Shown here: positions 1 through 10,331 of the stretch, one piece after another
How the letters are laid out: every line of letters begins with the position of its first letter
Position numbering within the stretch: the first letter of the stretch is position 1
Position numbers and translations under genes: made by a program
Notes under the pieces: generated by a model
The model's database searches: none
What the model saw: only the letters and a program-made list of their open reading frames with translations
Told to the model about the DNA's origin: nothing
Assembly (NCBI GenBank): GCA_037127255.1
Contig: JBANSL010000012.1
Coordinates: 23,322,615-23,386,614 of the forward strand
Length of the DNA stretch: 64,000 nt
Reading direction: 5' to 3'
Source of the DNA: Persicaria tinctoria
Lineage: Eukaryota > Streptophyta > Magnoliopsida > Caryophyllales > Polygonaceae

Positions 1-960
1 GCGACTCACTTGGTGCCTTTCGATCCCTACGTATTTGAGGGACCGGGGACCTGGGTCCAGGATCTGCTCCCATCTGGCGTCCCCCAGCTCAGGTCCCTCC
101 ATTGGCAGTGTGTGGACGAGTTCACCTGCACGGCCTTCTTGGAGCATTGGCATCCGGAGACCAGCTCCTTCCACTTTCCATGGGGCGAGATGACCATCAC
201 GCTGCATGATGTTGCTTGTCTGATGGGACTTCGGATTGATGGCCAGCCCTGCACGTCCCATCTGCATGCGGCAGCTCTTGTCCCCTCCATCGCGGAGTAC
301 TACCAGCTCACCCCTGCGACTCTGAAGTCGTACAGGCACGCTGGCGGCCCTCCAGTTACCGAGTTCACTCGCCGGTGGCAGCAGAGACACGGGTCGCTCG
401 TCGACCCCGCCCCCGCCGATGATCCAGAGGCCGCGGCTGATCCTGAGCAGATTCGGCTGCGCACGCATGTGGGAGGGGGGCAGCCCGAGGATGACCCTGC
501 ACAGCGGCTGTTTCTGCACAGGACCTACATGGGCATTGCTCTCGCCGCGACTTTGTTTGTGGACAAGTCGCAGAGCCGGATCCCATGGAGGGTGTTTGTC
601 CTTGTCTGGGACATCCCACGTACGGCCACCCTTGCATTGGCTGCTGGTGCCCTCGCATGTCTCTACAGGGGCCTAGGCGAGGCTACCCGCTCTGGCGCGA
701 AGGGCATAGACAGCTGCACGCCGATCCTACAGGTACGAGATCCTTGAATTAGAGTTTTTAGTTTACAAATATTTAAATTATGTGCTAACGAAATACTTTT
801 TTGTGTCAAGGCTTGGATATGGGCGTACTTCCCTCGCTTCCGAGGTGACTTCTCCAGCGACCCGGCTAGGAAGTATGACCCTCGCTTCTACGCGAGGTTT
901 ATCCCTCCGAAGCAGCCAACGCGCATATCAGGTTCCTCTCGTCGTCCTAGCTTGGCATAA
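1..960 (+). CDS. Plant mobile domain (PMD/MAIN-like) protein, 5'-partial, two exons
   Basis: The reading frame is open from the first base, so the 5' end lies outside the window. Exon 1 runs to 732 (CAG before GTACGA), the intron is 733-810 (ends TCAAG), and exon 2 is 811-960 ending in TAA. Visible PMD hallmarks are the EHWHPETSSFHFPWGEMTI segment, the LMGLRIDG segment, the LFVDKS block and the ALACLYRGL block, then AWIWAYFPRF right after the splice. PMD proteins occur as host silencing and development factors (MAIN, MAIL1) and inside Mutator-like and other transposons. Here the exon is followed at once by an OTU tail and a palindrome array, so I read it as transposon-borne. The usual PMD C-terminus is missing; exon 2 runs into unrelated sequence after residue PPKQPTR, probably a deletion breakpoint. 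Confidence 0.8.
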
Positions 961-1011
961 TTCGTTCACATGTCTCCCCATGATCTCGCCGGCATCTGCT
1001 AACAACCCTCC

Positions 1012-1311
1012 CCAATCAGCAACTCTTGGTGTAGCCTGCATCGGAAACCAAGACCATTTTGCCGCGGTACGACTTCAAACGTCTTTTTTATTACCTATTC
1101 ATGATTTTCATACATATGTCAATACTCTAACTCTAAATTTTTGTTCTCCTAGATCTGGTTGCGTCATAACGCTCCTCTTCCGCCGCCTCCACTAGAATGG
1201 GTCGAACATCATCATCCGAGCGTCGAAGGATGGGATGCTCCGTTTCAAGCTAAGATTGAGAGATTTAGAGCTTTGCGTGCCGATGCCGGCCGTCCTTTAC
1301 TATTTTTCTAG
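1012..1311 (+). pseudogene. OTU-domain C-terminal remnant of a MULE transposase-OTU gene
   Basis: Two exon-like pieces, about 1012-1066 and 1153-1311, flank a GT...AG intron (GTACGACTTC to TCCTAG). The first encodes GVACIGNQDHF, matching the OTU catalytic-histidine strand (VGNSNHFVLV in the intact copy near 51.85 kb). The second encodes a tail containing WVEHHHPSVEGWD and ending RPLLFF, which aligns with WTRHHDRTVDGWD...GRPLPY at the end of the OTU gene near 51.6 kb. The OTU core with its catalytic Asp and Cys, and the whole transposase, are missing. It lies just downstream of the PMD exons in the same orientation, as expected if the middle of a larger MULE was deleted. Confidence 0.65.
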
Positions 1312-1588
1312 ATTGTATTGCACAACTTTATTAAAATTATTAATGCAAACTAATATACAAGTGCAACCCTAGATTTTCCTAGATTGTATTCCTAGATTGT
1401 CTTTCACTTTCCACGAAAACGCAAAGATCTTCCATCTTCGCCAAGATTAAGGTGAATCCCAATGTTTTCCTTTCCAAGAAAGTGGCTTCTTGCCATATTT
1501 TGTGGAACATACTGCAAGACATTTTTTTGACATATACTTCAAATACACTAGCTAAACACTTCAATTTTATTATTACGTAGGAAAATCA
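1312..1588. other. AT-rich spacer, no gene seen
   Basis: 3' flank of the OTU remnant. I see no coding signal. By position it matches the spacer between the OTU stop and the palindrome array in the large MULE. Confidence 0.5.
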
Positions 1589-1632
1589 CCCTAACCCTAA
1601 CCCCAAACCCTAAAACGCTAACCCCTAACTAG
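1589..1632. repeat. Short interstitial telomere-like repeat
   Basis: Several CCCTAA and CCCTAAC/CCCCAAA units occur in about 44 bp, related to the plant telomere repeat CCCTAAA but imperfect. Too short to be a telomere. Confidence 0.6.
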
Positions 1633-1635
1633 GGG

Positions 1636-1764
1636 TTGCACGTCCTTAACAACGTGCAAGTATTGCACGTCCTTAAGGACGTGCTTGCACGTTGTTAAGG
1701 ACGTGCAAGACTGAAATAGTGGACGTGCACAGTTCCAGACTTGCACGTCCTTAAGAACGTGCAA
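1636..1764. repeat. Array of 24-bp palindromes (arms GCACGTCCTT / AAGGACGTGC)
   Basis: Four near-perfect 24-bp palindromes start at 1636, 1663, 1685 and 1741, with a further half-site near 1723. Each has a TTGCACGTCC-type left arm, a TTAA-like centre and a GGACGTGCAA-type right arm. The array lies beyond the OTU remnant, where the large MULE at 50.9-61.7 kb carries its own, different palindromes. A binding-site array for an element-encoded protein is an inference. Confidence 0.75.
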
Positions 1765-1775
1765 ATCCTTAATCC

Positions 1776-1815
1776 GGATTTGCGGTGTATATAGTGGCAC
1801 CCAAAATATTTGGGT
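1776..1815. mobile_element. Probable MULE terminus shared with the large MULE
   Basis: GGATTTGCGGTGTATATAGT (1776-1795) matches 61632-61651 of the large MULE terminus at 19 of 20 positions. In both places it lies just outside a palindrome array. It therefore probably marks the end of the element whose PMD and OTU remnants lie at 1-1311. Confidence 0.6.
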
Positions 1816-1875
1816 GTTTTTGCTAAATAGCTTATTTTGAACCTTTAATTAAATAATGGCGAAACTAATTAAAAT

Positions 1876-2828
1876 AACCCGACCTTTAAGGGTGTGTTAA
1901 AAATATATCCCAACCTTTCAAAGTGTAAGATAAATATCCCGACCTTTAAAGGGGTGTTAAAAATATATCTCAACCTTTCAAATGTAATATAAATATCTCG
2001 ACCTTTATATGTAATGTTAAAATAATATCTCAAAAAAATTTATACAAAAAAAAAGCTATCAAGACATGCATATATGACAAAAAAAATAAAATAAAAAAAA
2101 ACTTTAAAAAATCTATATAAAAAAATTATAGATTTACATATCTTTCATCTTTTATATTTTATACACACTATTTTCTTATAACTCTATATTAAAAACCTTG
2201 TTTTATTAAACCACTTTTCTTTTCTTTTCTTTTTATCAAGGGAAAGAAATAAATTAATAAAATAATATATATATATATATAATGATATATTTACAAGTAT
2301 TTAATATTTTATTTAGATTATTTTTATATTTGAGGGATAACACCCATATTCGTATAATGGACCATTTAACTAATTTCGCATTTTTTATGCAAATTTAAAA
2401 TAGAAAGAAGAATAGTTAGAATTTTAGTAAATAAATTATGTAAAAAAAAATGAAACAATTGAACAAATTAAAGAAGAAGAATATGGAAAATTGAAATATT
2501 ATTAAAGTGTCTTGAATTTGTTTTTAAAATAATAAATGAAAAAACTTGTTTTCTTAAACCCTTCTATTAATTTTTTATATATTTTTTAAAAAATTTATTT
2601 TATTATTAATTTAGTTTGCCACATATGTATGCCATGTTAGTTTTTTTTGGTAGAGAATTATTTTATATATTATTTTAACATTACCTATAAAGGTCGAGAT
2701 ATTTATATTACATTTGAAAGGTTGAGATATATTTTTAACACCCCTTTAAAGGTCGGGATATTTATCTTACACTTTGAAAGGTTGCGATATATTTTTAACA
2801 CACCCTTAAAGGTTGGGATAGGCTAGCA
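1876..2828. mobile_element. Inverted-repeat element with repeat-built arms
   Basis: A left arm (about 1880-2040) and a right arm (about 2672-2826) are reverse complements. Each is made of reiterated units of the type ACCTTTAAAGGGGTGTTAA followed by ATATATCTCAACCTTTCAAA. The centre is AT-rich with no coding potential. It looks like a foldback or MULE-type non-autonomous element. I could not define the target duplication. Confidence 0.6.
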
Positions 2829-2894
2829 CCCTTCCCAGTCGGTCAACGTTGACTGTTGACTGGTCAACGTTGACCGTTCACTTTTCTTTTTTTT

Positions 2895-3760
2895 TTTAAA
2901 AAAAACCAATTGATGCCACTTTTTTTTATGCCATTTTTTCATAGTGTTTTGATGCCAAATTTTTAATTACATTTTTTCTTTTAATGTGACGCCACTTTTT
3001 AAAGTAGCGTTTTTTATGTTATGTGATGCCACTTTTTTTAAACTTTGATGACATTTTTGTTTACTGTGATGTCATGTGGACCATTGATGCCTTCTTTTTT
3101 ACTATTGACTATTGATGACACTTTTTTATGTCAATGTTTTGATGATATATTTTTTTACAATGATGCCATATTTTTTCAAAGTGGTATTTTGATGACATTT
3201 TTTTCTTTAATGTGATGCAAGTTTTTCAAATTAGTGTTTTGATACCATTTTTCTAATGTAATTATATTATCTCACTTTTTTAATCAAATCGTTTGATGCC
3301 ATTTTTTTTTCAAGGTACTGTTTTCGTGGTGCCATATTTTTTCAAGGTAATGTTTAGATGACATTTTTTTTCTTTAATGTGATGCAATTTTTTCAAAGCA
3401 GTGTTTTGATGCCATTTTTCTAGTGTAATTATTTGATGATATTTTTTTAATCAAATCGTTTGATTTTATAATAAAATGGATTGATGACACTTTTTTAATG
3501 CCACTTTTTTCAAATCTTGCTGATATTTTTTTGTTTACTGTGATGCCACATTGACCATTGATGCCATTTTTTTACCGTTGACTACTGATAACACTTTTTT
3601 GATATCAATTTTTTGATGATATTTTTTTTTTCCGTGATCCATATTTTTTCAATGTAATGTTTTCGTGATGCCATATTTTTTCAAGGTAACGTTTTGATGA
3701 CAATTTTCTTTAATGTAATGAAACTTTTTCAATGTAATGCAATATTTTTCACAAAATTAC
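2895..3760. repeat. Degenerate tandem repeat based on GATGCCATTTTTT
   Basis: About 860 bp of loosely repeated GATGCC/GATGACA followed by a T-rich run, many imperfect units. No coding potential. Confidence 0.7.
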
Positions 3761-4430
3761 AAAAATTAACCCATAAATAGAAATTTTTTTAAAATTACAA
3801 AAATTAACCCATAAATATGAAAAAGTTGCATTACATTAAAGAAAAAAAAATGCATTACATTAAAGAATGAAATCTACCTGAGGGGAAATAAAAAGATAGC
3901 ATCTGATAGACAAAACTGTTCAACAAACATAACAAAAGCAAGGTTAACTCAAATATATTTAGAATTTACATTAAAACCATTCCCTACTTCCATATAGGCA
4001 ATCGATGGATTTGAATCTACTCCACCACGAATTGACAGCTTCTCAACCATTAAAATATGTAAATGGTTTTTTTTTTAATTTTCAACTATACATAGAGTAA
4101 CTCAGCCAAATACAGCTTGTCAGAAAAAATTGAACATTTGAAACATCACACATTTTTAAGAAACTGTGTACTTCACTTTTATCATTTCCCAAATGATGCC
4201 TAATTTCAATACTCAGATGAGTAACAAAACCAGTTCAAAATCCAAAAACAGAAATGAAAGAGAAAAGAAAGAAGTTGGACCTTGCCAGGGGTAGTGCTTT
4301 TAGGGTTAGCAGAAACTGAAGGAGTAGAAAGAACATCCAACACCATCCCTCATATCACCACAGGCATCAAATCCGCTTGCTTTCTCTGTTGCCCGCTTAG
4401 TAACGCCTGTCAGCAGAGAGACAACCTATC
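3761..4430. other. Non-coding stretch, no gene recognised
   Basis: AT-rich with a short repeated phrase around ACCCATAAATA and CATTACATTAAAG (3770-3860). Frames are short and broken. Confidence 0.4.
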
Positions 4431-4433
4431 ATC

Positions 4434-5078
4434 CTAGAGCTCAGGGACAGGAAGAGAATGGAATGACAAGGAATTGTACGGGGCGAAGAAGGGAATCCGG
4501 TGCAGCGTGGGGCTCAAGGTGTCGAGACTCCTCTGTACAAGATCTGAAATTTCTGGACGCCGCCCTCGCTCCGGTCGCCGCTCCTCAGTCCCTCGCTCCG
4601 GCCGATCGACCTCGCTCGCTCGACCTAGACCTTGCTCGCTCCGCCGCTCGCTCGTCGCCGCCTCCTTCCTCTCGCTCAGATCTGTACTCGCTCGACCTCG
4701 GCTCATCCCCTTCCTCTCGCTCCCTTGCTCCCCGTCTCTCGCTTTTGCCCAGAATCCGGCGCCTCCACACTAGATCCGGCGCTCCCTCACCAGATCCGCC
4801 CTCCTTGGCCACGTACCGCCCTCCCCGACGCACCAGCAGCCTCCTCCTTCCCCTTCACGGCCAAGATCCGCCATTACCGAGCACTAAACCTCCCAATTTT
4901 CAGCCTTCATTCCACCAATTCCGGCCATCCCGAGCCCAAATCCAGCCGCTCCGACACCCAGCCCCCACCGACGAAGCCTCGCAAACACCCTCCCGTTCTT
5001 GCACCTGCCCATTCCGACCACCTCTCACCACGGCAATTTCTCTGGGGAGAAGGACTGCTAAGGGCTAATAACTATTAA
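4434..5078. other. GC-rich unassigned exon-like block
   Basis: Base composition jumps to GC-rich and all six frames stay partly open, which alone creates spurious ORFs. The minus strand at 4434-4706 ends with HRIPFFAPYNSLSFHSLPV-like residues that look protein-like. The plus strand is Ser/Pro/Arg-rich low complexity. I cannot assign a family. A captured gene fragment is possible. Confidence 0.3.
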
Positions 5079-5555
5079 TTGGGTGTTAGAATGACAAATT
5101 ATAAAAGTTAGTATGCTATTAATCTAATTAGATTAAGAAAGGGGCTTACTATTAGCACGGCGAATTTATCGCCCTTTACACGGTTTGCAATCGCGGACTT
5201 GGAGTTTGCAAAATCCGCAAACTCACAGTCCGCGATTGCAATTTTTTTTTAATTTCCGCAACCGCGCATTGGGAGTTTGCAGAATCCGCAAACTCGCAAT
5301 GCGCGATTGTCAATGTTTATTTTTTTAAAAAAAAATTCGGGATATATATCTTACGGAGTATGTTAAATGCAATTATTTCCTAAATCAAGATTCCGGTAGA
5401 TATATTTGGATCGATAATGATATTTGACGAAATCCCGTAGATATCAATTTTGGATAGATAATGATATTTGAAGATATCGCGTTTCAAAGATATTTGAAGA
5501 TAGATTTATTTGGCTATAAATATATTTTATTTCCTAGAATATTCGTCAACGATCG

Positions 5556-5706
5556 CTATATATACCCTCCCCGTATTTAGAGCGCAAGTATCTCCACACT
5601 TCAAGGGTTCTTACGAAGCTAATATTTCCAACCTCCTAAATTTCTCCCTATGTCGTCATCAGATGAAGATGATATACCATTCGATATAAACGTCAAATAT
5701 CGTTAA
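5556..5706 (+). other. TATA box followed by a truncated small ORF start
   Basis: CTATATATACC at 5556-5566 is a good TATA box. An ATG at 5650 opens a 18-residue acidic reading frame (MSSSDEDDIPFDINVKYR) ended by TAA at 5706. The layout resembles the promoters in the large MULE, so this may be the first exon of a lost element gene. No family is recognisable. Confidence 0.35.
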
Positions 5707-5855
5707 AATTTATCCGTAATCTGATTTATGATTGGGATTAACGTAGTACTCCTTCTGATTTTTAATACTCCGTATAAGGCATTTGACTTTTGAACACGTA
5801 CTTTAAGGAGCTAAAAACTAAATAAAATATTAATTTTCCAATTAATTTTTGAGAA

Positions 5856-8800
5856 AATAGCATCCAATATACCAAATTCTTGGATCCTTTGCAAAAATAA
5901 CACTCCCCTCCAAAATTTGCAAAAATAGCAATTAACCCCAAAAATTGGCAAAAATAACCGGTTCCATGACCCCTTTTCACAGGTTACCATTCTTGTTGAA
6001 CCAAGCCCTCACCGCCCTGCCTCCTCCTTCTCTCCAGCCGTTCCCCGCCCTCCACGAGCCACCTCCGGCCACCCAACCACCGACGTTCGAACCCTCTCCC
6101 TCCGGCGCACCCACTGAGCCCAGAACCCATCCCGTTCGTGCCCACTCAACCACCACCGAGAATGAAATGCCAGCCCTAGACTCCCTCGAATGGAGGCTAT
6201 GCAAATTCCCGTGAAGAGCGTCCAGATCCGATATAGCACTTTCAATTTTCATTCAATTAGGCCAATATCAAAGTAATTTCCGAACGTGAAGCTTAAGCTT
6301 CAGCGAGGACGAATCCTCTCTCCCTCTCTCTTTTGCAGTAATCGAACCGCCAAATTGAGGCGGTGACAGCGACATGGATTCGACGCAGAGCGGCGGAGTG
6401 ACGTCGTCGGCCGCAGATGGCAACAACGGGACCATAAATCCACACGCAAAAAGCGAGGCAACCCGTGGTCATTTATCGTGGTGTGCGTATGGCTAGATTT
6501 TAGATTGTATAACATGCTTGTGCTTTGTACTGATGAACTGAAGTTACTGGACCATCTGATTTGTGCTGCCCATATAAAAAAAGCTGGATCTAAACCTTGT
6601 GTGCTGGCAATTAAATGTGAGGAGTCATTTGACTCATTTGCTGGATTGGGAATGATGAAACTTCTGTCATGTTTCACTTAGGCTGATCTTCTATTGAGCT
6701 GACAGATATCTAATGGTAGCAAAGAGAAGCTGTGTAATTTGATACTAGCTAGGCAAACAGAGGGTGATATTGATTTGCGATTATCATTTGAAATATCTGT
6801 GGTTTCATCTTATGCTGCTGGGAAGTGATTTCTAGCTAGAGGAACTAATAATGACCGCTTAATATCAATTTGTGCAGGTAAAAATGCTGGAGACATGGTG
6901 GCTTGGAGTGGAGTTTCCATTGTACTGGTAGTTTTAGCTTATGTGATCTTGTACTAGTAGTATTAGATGGGGCGACTTGAGGCACATTTGAGGTTTTTTC
7001 TCTGCTTTTTCTTATTGATTTAAGTCTGAGCAATGAGTACACAATATGGATGTTGTTTTGGAGTATTGATTATTTGTTGTATTTTGGAATGTTACAATTA
7101 ATTGGAGTATCTGTTGTTATTGGCTTATGGCTATATGATGTATATATTTATAGTTGATTATGATCATCTGAATGATTTTCTCGACTCCAGTCAACAATTC
7201 AAGATAATGAATCTAAACTCATGTATATTTTTTTGGTGGATGTATGGAAATATCATATTTCATTTAGGCAAAGTTAGCAATATCTTCTTGTTCTTTGGAT
7301 TAGCTTTTGTAGAGCCCTGTGTTTGGTCCCAAGGTGTTGTTGTTTAATATTATGGTATGGTTGCAATAATTATTCCTTAATTTGAGCATTTTTTGCTACA
7401 CTTGTGAGACATGGTACGAGCTCCAGGGGCGATTCCTTCGGTTCTTTATCAAGGAATTTTGCTCTGTCACCGGCCTCAAATGTGCTGGAAGGAATCAGGA
7501 CTTTGAGGTGGAGAATCACAAAGACACCATTCAAAGCTTCTTTGGAAGGGAACTTTAGTATTTCGTAGTGTTTGGTTTACTTGTTAAACATTTAATCGTT
7601 TCCACATTTTGGATGACTTGTATTTGATGACTGATAAGTTATGTTGTGGACACTTTTTCGTTTGGGTTTAATGGTCAGTATTCTTAGGTTGAGAAGTTTT
7701 TGAGATAGATAAAATGTGTCAGGGGTTATTCTTTTATCGGCAAAGACTTTGATTTTATTGGCTAGGAAAAATCATATACTGGCTAGTAAACAAAAAATCG
7801 CATACATTTGCTTTTTGCATCGTCGGTGAACTAAACGACCGGTTATGTACAGTCAAAATCACCATAATTAAACCTCAAAGTGTCAGTGAGTTCCAAGCAA
7901 TAGTATTTATTGGCTAAGACTTCCGACAGGGATTAGTCTTATATTGGCTAAGACGAGATCCGGCAGGGGTTACTTCTACATTGGCTAAGACATCGTTGTC
8001 ACTGGCTAGATAATAGTATTTACTGGCTAGTAATTTACATCACAAATATTTGGGTTTCGCATCTTAGGCAAACAAAATAGACAACCACATACTTTACCTT
8101 GAGTTCATGCAAAATAACAAAAACCATCATTCGCCGACTGAAAAGAAAAGACGTTTGTACGGCGAGCGGCATATGATGACCTTACCACTCCACACCTACT
8201 TATGTCCTCCAACGCTTCCAGCAAACATACTTTCCACGTGACGGATACTTTTGGTGGATTTCGAGATTGGGGGCATTGTAATGATCGGAAGCAATGTGTC
8301 TTATTGCTGCGCCCTTTACTTGTGTCAGTTACCATTTTTAGATTAGCCCCTCCTTTATGTCCACGTCGACAACTTTACCTTGCATCTCCGGAGCAATGAT
8401 TGTCGATTCTGCCCAGATTTTCTGGTTTATCTTGCCAGGTGTGTGAATTTTTGTGTCAGCTGAATTGTTGTCTTTGCCATCCAAATGGTTATCCATGCCA
8501 TACTCCAAATTGAGATCAAGATACGATGCAGACCCAACTTTACTTTGAAATATTTTTTTTCATAAACATATATAAAGTGGGTGTCTATAAATAGATAAAA
8601 TTAAATTAAGTTCAAAAATAAATTTATTTTTTAATTTTAACAAATAAAAATAGCTAAAAATTAGTTTAAAACAATTAAAATCTAAGTTGAGCCACTTGTC
8701 ACCATCCCATTTGCCCCCCTTTCAAAATTGGTGTGAATGAGCCTTGGTGCCATTCTTCCCTCTTTTAACCGGGTAAGGGTTGAATAGGTAAAAAAATTAT

Positions 8801-8880
8801 TTGCAAATCTAACATTTTGACACTCCCTTGCAAATTATACCCCCCATTGACATTTTTGCAAAGTTGATTTTTTTTGGTAT
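5856..8880. mobile_element. Insertion inside the MITE carrying gene scraps
   Basis: The ends carry inverted blocks: AGCATCCAATATACCAAA with TTTGCAAAAAT at the left, and the reverse complement of a similar block at about 8800-8880. Inside are a short frame from ATG 6374 (MDSTQSGGVTSSAADGNNG, then broken), exon-like text at 6478-6681, a DUF1985-like fragment at 7406-7561, and repeated TTGGCTAAGAC phrases at 7740-8040. It looks like a gene-capturing non-autonomous element. Its class is not proven. Confidence 0.4.
7406..7561 (+). pseudogene. DUF1985-like fragment
   Basis: This frame encodes FLRFFIKEFCSVTGLKC and continues through IQSFFG to a TAG. The (I/F)REF-x-x-VTGLKC pattern is the signature of DUF1985, a plant domain often found in transposon-associated Ulp1-type protease proteins. 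Only about 50 residues are present and neither end is a proper start or splice site that I can defend. Confidence 0.5.
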
Positions 8881-9289
8881 ATCTATGCAAATTGTCCTTA
8901 ATTTTTTTACATAATAAGTATTATCATATAAAAAATTTAATTGAAAAAAACCAATATTTAATAAAAAATTTAGCTCCTTAAACTATATGCTCTAAAGTCA
9001 AATGTTGTATATTAATAATCCGAGGGAGTGTATGGTAATCTGAATTTTATTTTAAAAAAAAACCGCAACCCCGGATTGTGAGTTTGCGGAATCCGCAAAT
9101 CGCAATCCGCGGTTGCAGAAATATAAAAATAAAAATAAAATTGCAACTGCAAACTCGCAATCCGCGGTTGCGGAATTTTTTAAAAAAAAATTACAACTGT
9201 GCATTCAGCCTACGCGATTGCGAAGCCCATCCGTGTATCCGACGAGATTTTCACCGTGCATATAGCAAAACCGTTAAGAAAGGGTGATA

Positions 9290-10270
9290 TTTTAGCAAAT
9301 TTTCTCAAAAAAAATTAATAAAATAGGTAAGTCGCTGTTCGTAATAGTGACTTACCTATATTTTGTTTTTATTTTTTAATTTTAGGTTAAAAAAATAATT
9401 TTATCTAAAAATAAAAATAAAAAAAATTGGGAGAGACTCTCCATTTTTAATTAATTTTCCAAACGCTGAACCATGGATCCGGAGAGATGAAGCAGCGCCG
9501 CAGCGGGGAGAAGTCGGAGAGATCGGAGAGCCGGGAGGCCATAGAATCCGCATCTGCAGGCTGGAGATTCCACATCTGGAGAGGCCATAGAAGCCGGGAT
9601 CGGGCCAGAGAGAGACTCATCTGGAGACGATTCAACCTAGGTTTGAGATATGAGCGAGCGTTCCAAGCTCCCCCGTCCCTCCCGTTCGAGCACAGTCTTC
9701 CTCCGCCTCGACCGCAACCGTCTAACAGGCCCCAGCCTCGACTTCCTCCACCGCCACCAATAAGGCCTCTCCAACCTCTCCTTTTTCGCGAGAAACAACC
9801 GCCGCCGGGAACAGCCCTGAGGAAGCCGAATTGGGATCCCGCTGCTTCATCTCCAAATTGGCAAAACTCATCAGAATCTCTGCAATTCAATTAATCGAGG
9901 GATCCCGCTGCTTCATCTCCAAATTGGCACCGGTGGGTGATGGTCCTCCGCCAGTCCGCCTCCTGTTTCAATGTTTCATCTTCAACGTTGGAAAAATAAA
10001 TTAAAAATGCCACTCTTCCAATTTCTAATTTTTTTTTAGTTTTTAGATAAAATTATTTTTTTAACCTAAGATTAAAAAAACAAAAACAAAATAGAGGTAA
10101 GTCGATGTTTGTTACAACAACTTACCTATTTTATTAATTTTTTAAAAATCTTGAGTAAAGTCGCTATTTGTAACAGCGACTTTACCCTGTTTTGACTAAA
10201 TCGCTAAATACTTTGGGATTTTGGCTATTGTCTAAATATTTTTCCCTTTTTTGGCTAATTCGAAAAAAAA
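9290..10270. mobile_element. Inverted-repeat element with AAGTCGCTGTT hairpins and captured GC-rich core
   Basis: The left arm (about 9300-9440) and right arm (about 10010-10150) are reverse complements. Both hold an inner hairpin of the type GGTAAGTCGCTG...AGTGACTTACC. The right side has an extra hairpin (AAAGTCGCTATT...AACAGCGACTTT). The GC-rich core (9441-9980) looks captured and contains a 29-bp duplication (about 9834-9862 and 9900-9928). The same hairpin family recurs at 21.1 and 21.7 kb. Confidence 0.55.
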
Positions 10271-10331
10271 TTCCCGCGCAACGACCATGATCAGCTTCAC
10301 GTAATCTAGATTGTTCCTACATAAATATATA

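Larger units (their letters stand above)
5768..9028. mobile_element. Stowaway-like MITE halves split by a ~3-kb insertion
   Basis: The left half (5768 to about 5850) starts CTCCGTATAAG and contains CATTTGACTTT and AAGGAGCTAAAAACTA. The right half (about 8885-9028) contains TTTAGCTCCTTAAA and AAAGTCAAATG and ends CGAGGGAG, so the two read as inverted ends of one MITE. The same family is intact at 32983-33219. Confidence 0.5.
5150..9260. mobile_element. Non-autonomous element bounded by GAGTTTGCGGAATCCGCAAACTC-type palindromes, with nested insertions
   Basis: Palindromes centred on TTTGCNNAATCCGCAAA occur near the left end (5185-5310) and the right end (9062-9180). The flanking pieces CACGGTTTGCAATCGCGG and GCGATTGCGAAGCCCATCCG look like diverged terminal inverted repeats. 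Between them lie a split MITE and about 3 kb of captured-looking sequence. The class resembles MULEs with subterminal palindromes, but ends and target duplication are unresolved. Confidence 0.4.

Noticed and set aside
1589..1632. Telomere or chromosome end
   Set aside because: Only about 44 bp of imperfect repeat with transposon sequence on both sides.
4463..5068. A 201-codon Ser/Pro/Arg-rich plus-strand frame
   Set aside because: All frames are partly open because of GC-rich composition; no domain, no splice logic.
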